Source: Novosphingobium resinovorum (GTDB lineage: Bacteria > Pseudomonadota > Alphaproteobacteria > Sphingomonadales > Sphingomonadaceae). Taken from it: DNA of 64,000 nucleotides. A program made the translations under genes and the position numbers. The stretch is from positions 1 through 64,000 of the forward strand of contig NZ_BSFC01000011.1 of NCBI RefSeq assembly GCF_027922145.1, given 5' to 3'. The first letter of the stretch is position 1, and every line of letters starts with the position of its first letter. This document shows, in pieces, positions 1 through 8,790 of the stretch. Below the pieces are notes generated by a model, which was given only the letters and a program-made list of their open reading frames with translations, was not told the DNA's origin and did no database searches.

Positions 1-171
1 CAGCGGACCTATCCCGCCGCTACCGTGGCCGACTATTCCACCGCCGTTCTCACTGTAGTCACGCACCTCGCGGTTGAGATGCGACAATTTCTTCACCTCC
101 TCGATGAAGAGGTCGATCTTGGCCGGATCGGCATCCTTCTTGAACTTGAGCATCACGACGTGACGGATCAT
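1..171 (-). CDS. Dabb-family (stress-responsive alpha/beta barrel) protein, 3' end cut by window edge
   Basis: Only the first 57 codons are inside the window; the gene runs off at position 1. The protein begins MIRHVVMLKFKKDADPAKID, the usual opening of Dabb-domain proteins: a first beta strand with a conserved His followed by a Lys-rich stretch. A GGGAGAG ribosome binding site lies just upstream of the ATG. Dabb proteins are small dimeric ferredoxin-like barrels of mostly unknown function. It is divergent from the sensor kinase at 457. Identification is by N-terminal pattern only. Confidence 0.7.
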   Translation of the reverse strand, partial: MIRHVVMLKFKKDADPAKIDLFIEEVKKLSHLNREVRDYSENGGGIVGHGSGGIGPL

Positions 172-456
172 CGGTCTCTCCCCTATCGCGCCCGCGCCGC
201 GATTGGTTCGCGGGGACTCGGCGCTGCGGGAGGAAGACTAGCGCGGCGGGTTTAAGGCCATGCCTGTCAGATAAAACAGGTGCCAAAAGCGCTCCTTACC
301 TCCGGGCAACCGTTGCGCATCCGTCCGATTGCGTATCAAATCATTGCTACACCTCCTCCTCCAGTTGACGCGGGAGCCGGGCGGGTGTGTGCAAAATCCG
401 CAGAGGCATATCGGCACCGTGCGGCCGGGCGGTATGCTGCAGGAGAGGATCAAGAG

Positions 457-1758
457 GTGGCCCGTCCCTTCGCGCCGCGTTTCGCGGTCTATGTCGCACT
501 GGTGTTCATGCTACTCGGCGTGCTGCAACTGGCTGCCAGCCTCGTGTTCTACCAGTCGATCGACCGGCAGACGCTGAACGAGGACCACGCGCGCCGCATC
601 GGCGAACTGCTCGTCGTCAGCGACCGCATCCACTCCGCCGATCCGCGCCTGACCGCGCCGACCATGAGCACGCGTCACCTCGCCGCCGCCGTTGGCAATG
701 CGCCCAGCGTGGCGACCGCCACGACCGACGAATCCCTCATCCGCATCGAGCGGCGCATCATCGAGTGGGAGCCTTCGCTCGGCGGGCGTTCGCTGCGGCT
801 GGCCATGCAGGGACCGCCGGGAGGCAAGTGCGATCTCGTCGGCGCGATCCGGCTGGCGGACGGGCACTGGCTCAACTTCCGCTCGCGCGATATCAACGCG
901 ATGTGGCCGGTGGCGCTGCGGGCGACGGTGCTGACGCTTGCGACGACGGTGGCCTTCCTCGCCATCGGCCTCGCTGCGCTGCACGTGCTGACCCGCCCGC
1001 TGCGCCGCATGAGCGATGCCGCCGACGCCATCGGTCGGGGCCGGCAAGTGGTCATCGCCGAGGGTGGCACCCCGGACTTGCGCCAGCTCGCCCACTCCAT
1101 GAACCTCATGCAGGAGCGCATCGCGCGGCTGCTGCAGGATCAGGCCAGGTCGTTCGAGGCGATCAGCCACGACTTGCGCACGCCGCTCTCGCGCCAGAAG
1201 GTCGCGGCGGAACTCATCGACGATGCCGAACTGGGCGGGGTGATCCTTGCCAGCGTGGACGAGATGGAGGCCCTGCTCGCCTCGCTGCAGCGCTTCCTGC
1301 GCGCGCAGCATCTCGACGCCGAGCCCGAGACGCTGGACCTCACCGAAGTGGTCGCGCACGTGCTGCACCCTTACGGGACGCGCGCCCGCTTCGATGCCTC
1401 CGTCCCCACCCTCGCCCGGACCTTCCGCGAGCCGGTGGAACTGGCGCTGGCGGCGTTGGTGGAGAACGCCATCCAGTTCGGCGGCGAGGCTCAGGTCGCC
1501 GTGCTCCGCCACGAAGGGCACTGGCGCATCGAGATCGCCGATTCCGGACCGGGCATCCCTTCCGCCTATTTCGAGGCGATCCTCGACCCGTTCTTCCGCC
1601 TCGACGCGGCGCGGGCGCGGGACACCAAGGGCTTCGGCCTCGGCATCCCGACCGCGCACCGGCTGATGGCGCGCTTCGACGGCCAGCTTTCCTTCGCCGC
1701 CGCGCCCGAAGGCGGCCTGATCGCGCGCCTGGATGTGCCCCAGCCGCCAATGGGTTGA
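457..1758 (+). CDS. Sensor histidine kinase with HAMP domain (orphan)
   Basis: Membrane histidine kinase of about 433 residues. Seen: a transmembrane helix at about residues 9-32, a periplasmic segment, a second helix at about 149-173, a HAMP linker, the H-box AISHDLRTPLSR with the phospho-accepting His near 238, then N-box ENAIQFG near 336, G1 box DSGPGIP near 362 and G2 box GFGLGIP near 392. It should autophosphorylate and pass phosphate to a response regulator, but none lies in the window. The reading frame is open further upstream; the GTG at 457 was chosen because AGGAG lies at 441-445. The 285 bases between this gene and the Dabb gene hold nothing else recognised. Confidence 0.88.
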   Translation: MARPFAPRFAVYVALVFMLLGVLQLAASLVFYQSIDRQTLNEDHARRIGELLVVSDRIHSADPRLTAPTMSTRHLAAAVGNAPSVATATTDESLIRIERRIIEWEPSLGGRSLRLAMQGPPGGKCDLVGAIRLADGHWLNFRSRDINAMWPVALRATVLTLATTVAFLAIGLAALHVLTRPLRRMSDAADAIGRGRQVVIAEGGTPDLRQLAHSMNLMQERIARLLQDQARSFEAISHDLRTPLSRQKVAAELIDDAELGGVILASVDEMEALLASLQRFLRAQHLDAEPETLDLTEVVAHVLHPYGTRARFDASVPTLARTFREPVELALAALVENAIQFGGEAQVAVLRHEGHWRIEIADSGPGIPSAYFEAILDPFFRLDAARARDTKGFGLGIPTAHRLMARFDGQLSFAAAPEGGLIARLDVPQPPMG

Positions 1759-1765
1759 CGAAGAT

Positions 1766-1883
1766 CGTCGTCCCGGACTTGATCCGGGACCGCTGGCAGT
1801 CTTTAGATGCGAGCTTGCCGCGGGACGGCCCATCGAAAGGTGGGCTTTTCACGGCCAGCGGTCCCGGATCAAGTCCGGGACGA
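1766..1883. repeat. Dispersed palindromic repeat, family A, copy 1
   Basis: The outer arms are about 32 bp and inversely complementary (1766-1797 and 1853-1883). Each arm contains its own small palindrome, GTCCCGGACTTGATCCGGGAC. The middle differs between copies. The same structure and length recur at 7319-7433, inside cobN, and at 58917-59036. It lies between the kinase and fumarylacetoacetase genes. Confidence 0.85.
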
Positions 1884-1906
1884 TGAGAGAATATGGAGAG
1901 CGACCT

Positions 1907-3211
1907 GTGAACTGGTGGACCATCGACGAAACCCATGACCCTGCCCGCAAAAGCTGGGTCGACAGCGCCGACGGCCACCACGACTTCCCGGTCCAGAACC
2001 TGCCCTTCAGTGTGTTCTCCACCTCAGAAGAGACACCGACGCGGATCGGTGTTGCGATCGGCGACCAGATCCTGGACATCCGTGCACTGGCCACAGCAGG
2101 CCTCGTCCCCGCAAACCTCGCCGAAATCTGCAGCGATGCGGACATGGCCCGCCTGCTGGCCATCCCCGCGCAAGACCGCCGCCCCCTGCGCCATGCCCTC
2201 TCCGACCTGCTCTGCGACGAAACCCGCCGCCCGGTCATCGAGCCCATGCTGCACCCGGTCGAAGCCTGCATGCTGCACCTGCCGACACGCATCGGCGACT
2301 ACACCGACTTCTATGTCGGTATCCATCACGCCAACAACATCGGCCGCCAGTTCCGCCCGGACAACCCGCTGCTGCCCAACTACAAGCATGTGCCGATCGG
2401 CTACCACGGCCGCGCGTCCTCGATCCGTCCCTCGGGTGTTCCGGTCGTGCGCCCCACCGGCCAGCGCAAGCCGCCCGAGGCCGATGCGCCGATCTTCGCG
2501 CCGACTGCAAGGCTCGACTACGAACTGGAGATGGGCGTCTGGATAGGCCGCGGCAACGACCTCGGCGAGCCCGTGCCGATCACCGATGCTGCGCAGCATA
2601 TCGCCGGTTTCTGCCTGCTCAACGACTGGTCCGCGCGCGATGTGCAGGGGTGGGAATACCAGCCGCTCGGCCCGTTCCTGTCGAAGAACTTCCACTCGAC
2701 GATTTCGCCATGGGTCGTCACGCCCGAAGCCCTCGCGCCCTTCCGCGCGGCCCAGCCGCCCCGACCGGAAGGCGACCCGCAGCCCCTGCCCTATCTGTCT
2801 GACGCGGATGATCAGGCCCACGGCGCGCTGGGCGTCATGCTGCAGGTCCACCTGACCACGCAGGCCATGCGCAAGGCCGGGCTTCCGCCCCATCGCCTCA
2901 GCCACGGCCCGGCGACCAACATGTACTGGACGGTGAACCAGATGGTCGCGCACCATGCATCCAACGGCTGCAACCTGACGCCCGGCGACCTGCTCGGCAC
3001 CGGCACGATTTCCGCTCCCGAGCGGGAGGGTTTCGGCAGCCTCATGGAATTGTCGCAGGGCGGCAAGTCGCCCCTCACCTTGGCCAGTGGCGAGACCCGC
3101 ACGTTCCTGGAGGACGGCGACGAAATCTCCATCACCGCCACCGCCGCCGCTGAGGGCTTCGTTTCCATCGGTTTCGGAGAATGCCGCGCCCGCATCCTTC
3201 CGGCACGCTGA
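1907..3211 (+). CDS. fahA: Fumarylacetoacetase
   Basis: Last step of tyrosine/homogentisate breakdown: hydrolyses 4-fumarylacetoacetate to fumarate and acetoacetate in the cytosol. The 434-residue length fits the full two-domain enzyme (SH3-like N-terminal domain plus FAH fold). Seen: YTDFYVGIHHANNIG with the catalytic His region, YELEMGVWIG with the paired metal-binding Glu residues, and NDWSARDVQGWEYQPLGPF with a metal-binding Asp. The GTG at 1907 (VNWWTIDETHD) is preferred because GGAGAG sits six bases upstream; the open frame extends back through repeat A. No other tyrosine-degradation gene (hmgA, maiA) is in the window. Confidence 0.94.
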   Translation: MNWWTIDETHDPARKSWVDSADGHHDFPVQNLPFSVFSTSEETPTRIGVAIGDQILDIRALATAGLVPANLAEICSDADMARLLAIPAQDRRPLRHALSDLLCDETRRPVIEPMLHPVEACMLHLPTRIGDYTDFYVGIHHANNIGRQFRPDNPLLPNYKHVPIGYHGRASSIRPSGVPVVRPTGQRKPPEADAPIFAPTARLDYELEMGVWIGRGNDLGEPVPITDAAQHIAGFCLLNDWSARDVQGWEYQPLGPFLSKNFHSTISPWVVTPEALAPFRAAQPPRPEGDPQPLPYLSDADDQAHGALGVMLQVHLTTQAMRKAGLPPHRLSHGPATNMYWTVNQMVAHHASNGCNLTPGDLLGTGTISAPEREGFGSLMELSQGGKSPLTLASGETRTFLEDGDEISITATAAAEGFVSIGFGECRARILPAR

Positions 3212-3265
3212 AACCAACACTTGCGCCCACCCCTGCCTCCCGGTATCCGCCGGGAACAAGATCGC

Positions 3266-3490
3266 GCCGGTGCCCCGCAAGGGGCTTAAAAGGGAAGGCG
3301 GTGGGAACGGTTCGCCGTTCGAATCCGCAGCTGTCCCTGCAACTGTAAGCGGCGAGCGCGATGCACATCGCTTCCCCCCTCACCGTGCGGGGAGGCAGCC
3401 ACTGAGGCCGGACGCTGCGACATGCGAGGCTTCGGGAAGGCCGTGCATCGATGCGTTGACCCGCGAGCCAGGAGACCTGCCGGCGTCTGG
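3266..3490 (+). promoter_or_regulatory. Cobalamin (B12) riboswitch
   Basis: Signature blocks appear in the right order: a short 5' stem with GGTGCC and AAAAGGGAA, then GGTGGGAA, then GCTGTCCCTGCAACTGTAA (3330-3348), a variable arm, and the B12 box GAGCCAGGAGACCTGCC at 3465-3481. Total length of about 225 nt is normal for this class. It binds adenosyl- or other cobalamins and usually lowers expression of the genes downstream, here cobW-cobN-cobO. Ends are approximate. Confidence 0.95.
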
Positions 3491-3621
3491 TCGCTCTTGC
3501 CTTGGTCCAGGGGATGGCTGCGGCACGGTTCACCGTCTGAGCGACGACACGCATGCGGCTTAGGGGCCGCAGCGGAGCAGGTCGCCGGGCGTCTTCGCGC
3601 CTGTCCGTCGCCCCTGCCCCG

Positions 3622-3675
3622 CGCCGGCGCGAAAGCGCCGGTACGCCCCGCCGCGAGAAGTCGCCGGCGCGGGAG
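3622..3675 (+). promoter_or_regulatory. Candidate riboswitch expression platform: competing hairpins at the cobW ribosome binding site
   Basis: CCGGCGC (3624-3630), GAAA (3631-3634) and GCGCCGG (3635-3641) form a perfect 7-bp stem with a GNRA-type loop. The same CGCCGGCGCG recurs at 3662-3671, touching the GGGAG ribosome binding site at 3671-3675, so GCGCCGG at 3635-3641 can pair with either copy. Pairing with the second would hide the start region. The sequence complementarity is seen; the regulatory role is inferred. Confidence 0.4.
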
Positions 3676-3684
3676 TTGAGAGCC

Positions 3685-4734
3685 TTGAGCAAAGTACCCA
3701 CCACCGTCATCACCGGCTTCCTCGGCGCCGGCAAGACCACGCTGATCCGCCACCTGCTGCAGAACGCGAAGGGCCGCCGCCTCGCCCTCGTCATCAACGA
3801 GTTCGGCGACGTCGGCGTCGACAGCGAACTGGTCAAGGGCTGCAACGACGAGGCCTGCCCCGAGGACGATATCCTCGAACTCGCCAATGGCTGCATCTGC
3901 TGCACCGTGGCCGACGACTTCCTGCCGACGATGCAGAAGCTGCTCGACCGCGAGACCCCGCCCGACCACATCATCATCGAGACGTCGGGCCTCGCGCTGC
4001 CCAAGCCACTGGTCAAGGCCTTCCAGTGGCCGGACATCCGCACCCGCGCGACGGTGGACGGCGTGATCGCCCTGATCGACGCCGATGCCGTCGCCGCCGG
4101 TCGCTTCGCCACGGACGAGGAAGCCCTCGCCGCCGCCCGCGCCGCCGATCCCAACCTCGACCACGACAGCCCGCTCGAGGAACTGTTCGAGGAACAGCTG
4201 GGCTGCGCCGACATGGTGGTGCTCAACAAGACCGACCTCGTCGATGCGGACGTGCTGGCCGAAGTCGAGAAGACCGTCGCCGCCGAGACGCGCGCCGGCG
4301 TCAAGATCGTGCGCGCGGACCACGGCGCGGTCGACATCGCCGCGCTGCTCGGCATCGTCGCGGCGGCCGAGGACGACCTCGACAGCCGCAAGTCGCACAT
4401 CGACGGCCTCGACGACGATCACGACCATGACGACTTCGACACCTTCATCCTGAACGGCGGCGAAGTGGCCGATCTCGACGCGCTGCTGGCGGGCATGAAG
4501 GAACAGATCGCCGCGCATGACGTGCTGCGCGTGAAGGGCATGGTCGCGCTGGCGGGCAAGCCCAGCCGCCTCGTGCTGCAGGGCGTCGGCCCGCGCATCC
4601 AGCACTTCTTCGACCGCGCGTGGAAGCCCGAAGAACCGCGCCGCACGCAGCTGGTGGTGATCGGCCAGAAGGGGCTCGATCAGGCCGCCATCGAAGCCGC
4701 GCTGGCAGGCGTGCTGGGTTCGGTCCCGGCGTGA
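3685..4734 (+). CDS. cobW: CobW-family GTPase, cobalamin biosynthesis metallochaperone
   Basis: G3E-family GTPase thought to deliver cobalt to the CobN chelatase. Seen: Walker A GFLGAGKTT at the N-terminus, the metal-binding CxCC motif in NGCICCTV near residue 72, VVLNKTDL as the guanine-specificity motif, and an acidic His-rich stretch DDDHDHDDFD before the C-terminal CobW domain. The N-terminus is taken as TTG 3685 (LSKVPTTVITGF) with GGGAG nine bases upstream; TTG 3676 is possible. The frame stays open to 3553 but that extension does not look like this family. It is the first gene behind the B12 riboswitch, with cobN next. Confidence 0.9.
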   Translation: MSKVPTTVITGFLGAGKTTLIRHLLQNAKGRRLALVINEFGDVGVDSELVKGCNDEACPEDDILELANGCICCTVADDFLPTMQKLLDRETPPDHIIIETSGLALPKPLVKAFQWPDIRTRATVDGVIALIDADAVAAGRFATDEEALAAARAADPNLDHDSPLEELFEEQLGCADMVVLNKTDLVDADVLAEVEKTVAAETRAGVKIVRADHGAVDIAALLGIVAAAEDDLDSRKSHIDGLDDDHDHDDFDTFILNGGEVADLDALLAGMKEQIAAHDVLRVKGMVALAGKPSRLVLQGVGPRIQHFFDRAWKPEEPRRTQLVVIGQKGLDQAAIEAALAGVLGSVPA

Positions 4735-4751
4735 TTCCTTCTCTCTCCCTT

Positions 4752-4834
4752 CGTCATTGCGAGCGGCGCAGCCGCGCGGCAATCCAGAGCCGCGCGAACC
4801 GCCCTGGATTGCTTCGCTGCGCTCGCAATGACGA
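4752..4834. repeat. Dispersed inverted repeat, family B (CGTCATTGCGAGC), copy 1
   Basis: Two inversely oriented arms of the CGTCATTGCGAGC..AGCAATCCAG type separated by a few bases, in the cobW-cobN gap. The left arm is diverged (GGCGCAGCCGCGCGGCAATCC). Related copies lie at 4890, 9411, 12874, 18231 and 54946. Confidence 0.85.
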
Positions 4835-4889
4835 GCGGTTGGGAAGCGGACGGGCGTTGAACGAAGACCTCCGGCTCTACCCCCTCCTT

Positions 4890-4932
4890 CGTCATTGCGA
4901 ACCCGCGCAGCGGGTGAAGCAATCCAGGGCGG
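4890..4932 (+). repeat. Single arm of family B repeat
   Basis: CGTCATTGCGAACCCGCGC followed by GAAGCAATCCAGGGC: one arm without its inverted partner, 55 bp after the paired copy and 35 bp before cobN. Confidence 0.75.
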
Positions 4933-4966
4933 TTAGCTCTGCCGTCAGCCCGGCGAGCGCCGCCTA

Positions 4967-7900
4967 ATGCACCTGCTTTCCGCCACCCCGGGCACGATCT
5001 CCAACGGCGAGGAGGCGATCGACCTCGACCAGCCTCCGGGCGACATCGTCATCCTGACGGTGGCGGACAGCGAACTCGCCTGCTTCGCCAAGGCAGCGGC
5101 AGGGCTGCCGGAGGGCGCGCCCAGCGTCCGCCTCGCCAACCTGCTGCAGTTGCGGCACCCGTATTCGGTCGATCTCTACGTCGAGAAGGTGATCGCCCAC
5201 GCAAAATTCGTGTGCGTGGTGCTGCTCGGCGGCAAGAGCTACTGGCCCTACGGCATCGACGAAATCGCCCTGATCGCCCGCGAGAAGGGCATCGCCTTCG
5301 CCGCCATCGCCGACGGGCGCGAGGATGATCCGACGCTGACAGTCGCCTCCACCCTCCCCGCCGAGACGGTCGAGCACCTCCGCGACTATCTGCGGCAGGG
5401 CGGCAGCGCGAATGCCCTGTCGTTCCTCCGCACCGCCGCGCGGCTGATCGGCGAGGACTGCGGCCAGCCGGACGACCCGGTGCCGGTGGCCGACGCGGGG
5501 CTCTATCTGCAAGGCGTGGACCGGCCGAGCTTGGCCGACTTGCGCGCATCATGGCGCCCCGACGCCTCTGTCGTGCTGCTGGTATTCTACCGCGCGCTGA
5601 TGATCGCGGGCACGCTCGACGCCGTGGACGCGATGGTCGCCGCATTGCAAATGCGCGGGTTCAACGTCGCCGCCGTCCATGTCCGCGCGCTGCGAGAGCC
5701 TTTCGCCATCGACTGGCTCGGCGGCCTGATGGCCGAGATTGCGCCCGACGTGATCGTCAACGCCACCAGCTTCGCCTCCTCTTCCTCGGGAGAACCGCGC
5801 GTCGGCGGCGTGCTCGAACGCGCCGACTGCCCGATCCTGCAGGTCGCCTTCGCGGGTGTCGAGGAAGCCGACTGGCAGGCCGCCGCACGCGGCCTAGGCC
5901 CGCGCGATCTGGCGATGAACGTGGCGCTGCCCGAACTCGACGGCCGCCTGTTCACCCGCGCCGTCGCCTTCAAGGCCGCCGAACGCTTCGACGAAGTGAC
6001 GAAGTGCGGCATCGTCGTCCCCCGCGTCGCGCCCGATCGCGTGGCCTTCGTAGCAGACCTCGCCGCCAACTGGGCGAGCCTGCGCCGTACCGTGCCCGCG
6101 CAGCGCAAGGTGGCGCTGGTGCTCGCCAACTATCCCAACCGCGACGGGCGGATCGGCAATGGCGTCGGCCTCGACACGCCCGCCAGCGCGGCCTCGATCC
6201 TCTCCAGCCTTCGTGCCGCCGGATACGATACCGGCGGCGCGCCCGAGGACGGGCAGGCGCTGATGCGGCTGATGACCGGCGGGGTGACCAACGACCTCAC
6301 ATCACTGGATCGACCCGGCGAGATTTCGCTGCCGCTGGCCGACTACGAAGCCGCCTTCGCCGGAGTGCCCGAAAGCGCACGCAAGAAGATGCTGGAGCGC
6401 TGGGGTGCGCCTTCTGCCGATCCCTTCGTGAAGGACGGCGCGTTCCGGCTGGCAGTCCACCGCTTCGGCAATGTCTGCGTCGCCGTGCAACCGGCGCGGG
6501 GGTACAACATCGACGCCAAGGAAACCTACCACGACCCGGCGCTGCCGCCGCCGCACGCCTACCTCGCCTTCCACGTCTGGCTGGGGCGGCGGTTCGGCGC
6601 GCAAGCGCTGGTGCATGTGGGCAAGCACGGCAATCTCGAATGGCTGCCCGGCAAGGCGATCTCGCTCTCGGCCGAGTGCTTCCCCGAGATCTGCGCCGGG
6701 CCACTGCCGCAGCTCTACCCCTTCATCGTCAACGACCCCGGCGAGGGCACGCAGGCCAAGCGTCGCATCGGCGCGGTGATCGTAGATCACCTGACCCCGC
6801 CCCTCACCCGCGCCGAGAGTTACGGACCGCTCAAGCACCTCGAAGCGCTGGTGGACGAATACTACCTCGCCGCCGGGATGGACCCGCGCCGTCTGGAGCG
6901 GCTGCGGCGCGACATCATCGATCTCGCCCGCTCGCAGGGTCTGGACAAGGACGCCGGTGCCGAGGGTGACGGCGACGATGCGCTGTCGGCGATCGACAAC
7001 TATCTGTGCGAACTCAAGGAACTGCAGATCCGCGACGGGCTGCATGTCTTCGGGCAATCGCCGGAGGGGCGCTTGCGGCGCGATCTGCTGGTGGCGCTGG
7101 CACGCACGCCGCGCGGGTATGACGGGCCGGGGCAAGCCTCGCTGCTGCGGGCGATGGCGGAGGATTTCGCGCTGGGGTTCGACCCGCTCGACTGCCGTAT
7201 GGCGGACCGCTGGGATGGCCCGAGGCCGGAAGTGCTGGCGGCGGTTTCGGGTGAGCCCTGGCGCACGCTCGGCGATACTGTGGAGCGGCTGGAACTGCTG
7301 GCGGCGGAATGGGTATCCCGTCGTCCCGGACTTGATCCGGGACCGCTGGCCGTGAACAGCCTACTCATCGGCGCGCCCGGCAAGGTCCCGCCCCAAGTCT
7401 TGCCAGCGGTCCCGGATCAAGTCCGGGACGACGACCTGCCGCGCACCGCCGCCGTCCTCCACGCCATCGCCGCCGACCTCGCCCCGCGCGTGGACGCCTG
7501 CGGCCCCGCCGAAAGCGCCGCCCTGCTCGCAGGGCTCGACGGCCGCTTCGTCACCCCCGGCCCCTCCGGCGCGCCCACGCGCGGCCGCCCGGACGTGCTC
7601 CCCACCGGCCGCAACTTCTACTCCGTCGACACCCGCGCCGTGCCCACCGCCGTCGCCTGGGATCTCGGCCAGCGCTCCGCAGAGTTGCTGGTGGAGGACT
7701 ACCTCCAGCGCGAAGGCGAATACCCAAGGGCCATCGCGCTCTCCGCATGGGGCACCGCCAACATGCGCACCGGCGGCGACGACATCGCGCAGGCCCTCGC
7801 GCTGATGGGCGTGCGGCCGCGCTGGGAATGGACCTCGGGCCGCGTCACCGGGTTCGAGATGATGACGCTGGCGGAACTGGGCCGCCCGCGCGTGGACGTG

Positions 7901-8788
7901 ACCTTGCGCGTCTCCGGCTTCTTTCGCGACGCCTTTCCCGAGCAGATGGACCTGATCGACAGCGCCGCCCGCGCCGTCATGGCGCTGGAGGAAAGCGAAG
8001 AGGACAATCCCGCCGCCGCCCGCCACCGCGCCGAAACCGCGATGCTCGCAGCGCAAGGCCAGGACGAGACCGTCGCCACCCGCCGCGCCGGAGCCCGCGT
8101 GTTCGGCTCCAAGCCGGGGGCTTACGGCGCCGGCCTTCAGGCCATGATCGACGAGAAGCTGTGGCACGAGCGCGCCGACCTCGCGCAGGTCTACCTCGAC
8201 TGGGGCAGCTACGCCTATGGCGCGGGCGTCGAGGGCGATGCCGAACGCGATCTCTACGCCGCGCGGCTGACCCAGGCCGACGCGGTGGTCCAGAACCAGG
8301 ACAACCGCGAGCACGACCTGCTCGACAGCGACGATTACTACCAGTTCGAGGGCGGCATCGCCGCTGCGGTCGAGCACCTGAAGGGCCGCGCGCCGGTCAG
8401 CTACCACAACGACCACTCGCGCCCCGAACGCCCGGTGATCCGTACGCTGGCGGACGAAATCGGCCGCATCGTGCGCGGGCGCGTGACCAATCCCAAATGG
8501 ATCGCGGGCGTGATGCGTCACGGCTACAAGGGCGCGTTCGAGATCGCCGCCTCGGTGGACTACCTCTTCGCCTTCGCCGCTACGACCAGCGCGGTGAAGG
8601 ACCACCACTTCGATGCCGTCCACGCCGCCTTCATTGAGGACGAGGCGGTGCGGGAATTCATGGCGCAGGCCAACCCCGCCGCGCTTCGCGAGACCGCCGC
8701 GCGGCTGGCCGAGGCGCTGGAGCGCGGCCTCTGGAAACCCCGATCGAACAGCGCGGGCCTGCTGCTCGCCCAAGTCTCAGGAGCATGA
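4967..8788 (+). CDS. cobN: Cobaltochelatase subunit CobN
   Basis: Large subunit of the aerobic, ATP-dependent cobaltochelatase that inserts cobalt into hydrogenobyrinic acid a,c-diamide. At 1273 residues it is full length. Conserved blocks seen include VHVGKHGNLEWLPGKA, GRPDVLPTGRNFYSVD, WGTANMRTGGDDIAQAL, NPKWIAGVMRHGYKGAFE and the C-terminal PRSNSAGLLLAQVSGA. Residues of about 785-823 are encoded by an in-frame copy of repeat family A (7319-7433), placed in the linker before the helix that leads into DACGPAESAALLAGLDGRF; the ORF stays intact. CobS and CobT are not in the window. The stop overlaps the first possible start of cobO. Confidence 0.96.
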   Translation: MHLLSATPGTISNGEEAIDLDQPPGDIVILTVADSELACFAKAAAGLPEGAPSVRLANLLQLRHPYSVDLYVEKVIAHAKFVCVVLLGGKSYWPYGIDEIALIAREKGIAFAAIADGREDDPTLTVASTLPAETVEHLRDYLRQGGSANALSFLRTAARLIGEDCGQPDDPVPVADAGLYLQGVDRPSLADLRASWRPDASVVLLVFYRALMIAGTLDAVDAMVAALQMRGFNVAAVHVRALREPFAIDWLGGLMAEIAPDVIVNATSFASSSSGEPRVGGVLERADCPILQVAFAGVEEADWQAAARGLGPRDLAMNVALPELDGRLFTRAVAFKAAERFDEVTKCGIVVPRVAPDRVAFVADLAANWASLRRTVPAQRKVALVLANYPNRDGRIGNGVGLDTPASAASILSSLRAAGYDTGGAPEDGQALMRLMTGGVTNDLTSLDRPGEISLPLADYEAAFAGVPESARKKMLERWGAPSADPFVKDGAFRLAVHRFGNVCVAVQPARGYNIDAKETYHDPALPPPHAYLAFHVWLGRRFGAQALVHVGKHGNLEWLPGKAISLSAECFPEICAGPLPQLYPFIVNDPGEGTQAKRRIGAVIVDHLTPPLTRAESYGPLKHLEALVDEYYLAAGMDPRRLERLRRDIIDLARSQGLDKDAGAEGDGDDALSAIDNYLCELKELQIRDGLHVFGQSPEGRLRRDLLVALARTPRGYDGPGQASLLRAMAEDFALGFDPLDCRMADRWDGPRPEVLAAVSGEPWRTLGDTVERLELLAAEWVSRRPGLDPGPLAVNSLLIGAPGKVPPQVLPAVPDQVRDDDLPRTAAVLHAIAADLAPRVDACGPAESAALLAGLDGRFVTPGPSGAPTRGRPDVLPTGRNFYSVDTRAVPTAVAWDLGQRSAELLVEDYLQREGEYPRAIALSAWGTANMRTGGDDIAQALALMGVRPRWEWTSGRVTGFEMMTLAELGRPRVDVTLRVSGFFRDAFPEQMDLIDSAARAVMALEESEEDNPAAARHRAETAMLAAQGQDETVATRRAGARVFGSKPGAYGAGLQAMIDEKLWHERADLAQVYLDWGSYAYGAGVEGDAERDLYAARLTQADAVVQNQDNREHDLLDSDDYYQFEGGIAAAVEHLKGRAPVSYHNDHSRPERPVIRTLADEIGRIVRGRVTNPKWIAGVMRHGYKGAFEIAASVDYLFAFAATTSAVKDHHFDAVHAAFIEDEAVREFMAQANPAALRETAARLAEALERGLWKPRSNSAGLLLAQVSGA
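7319..7433. repeat. Family A palindromic repeat inside the cobN coding sequence
   Basis: Arms 7319-7350 and 7402-7433 match the intergenic copies at 1766 and 58917 almost base for base, with a different centre. In the cobN frame it is translated as a segment containing RRPGLDPGPLAV at one end and VPDQVRDDD at the other, with no stop and no frameshift. Confidence 0.92.
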
Positions 8789-8790
8789 TG

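Noticed and set aside
4752..4932. Three repeat arms in a row considered as a CRISPR array
   Set aside because: Arms alternate in orientation, spacers are unequal and very short, and no cas genes are present.
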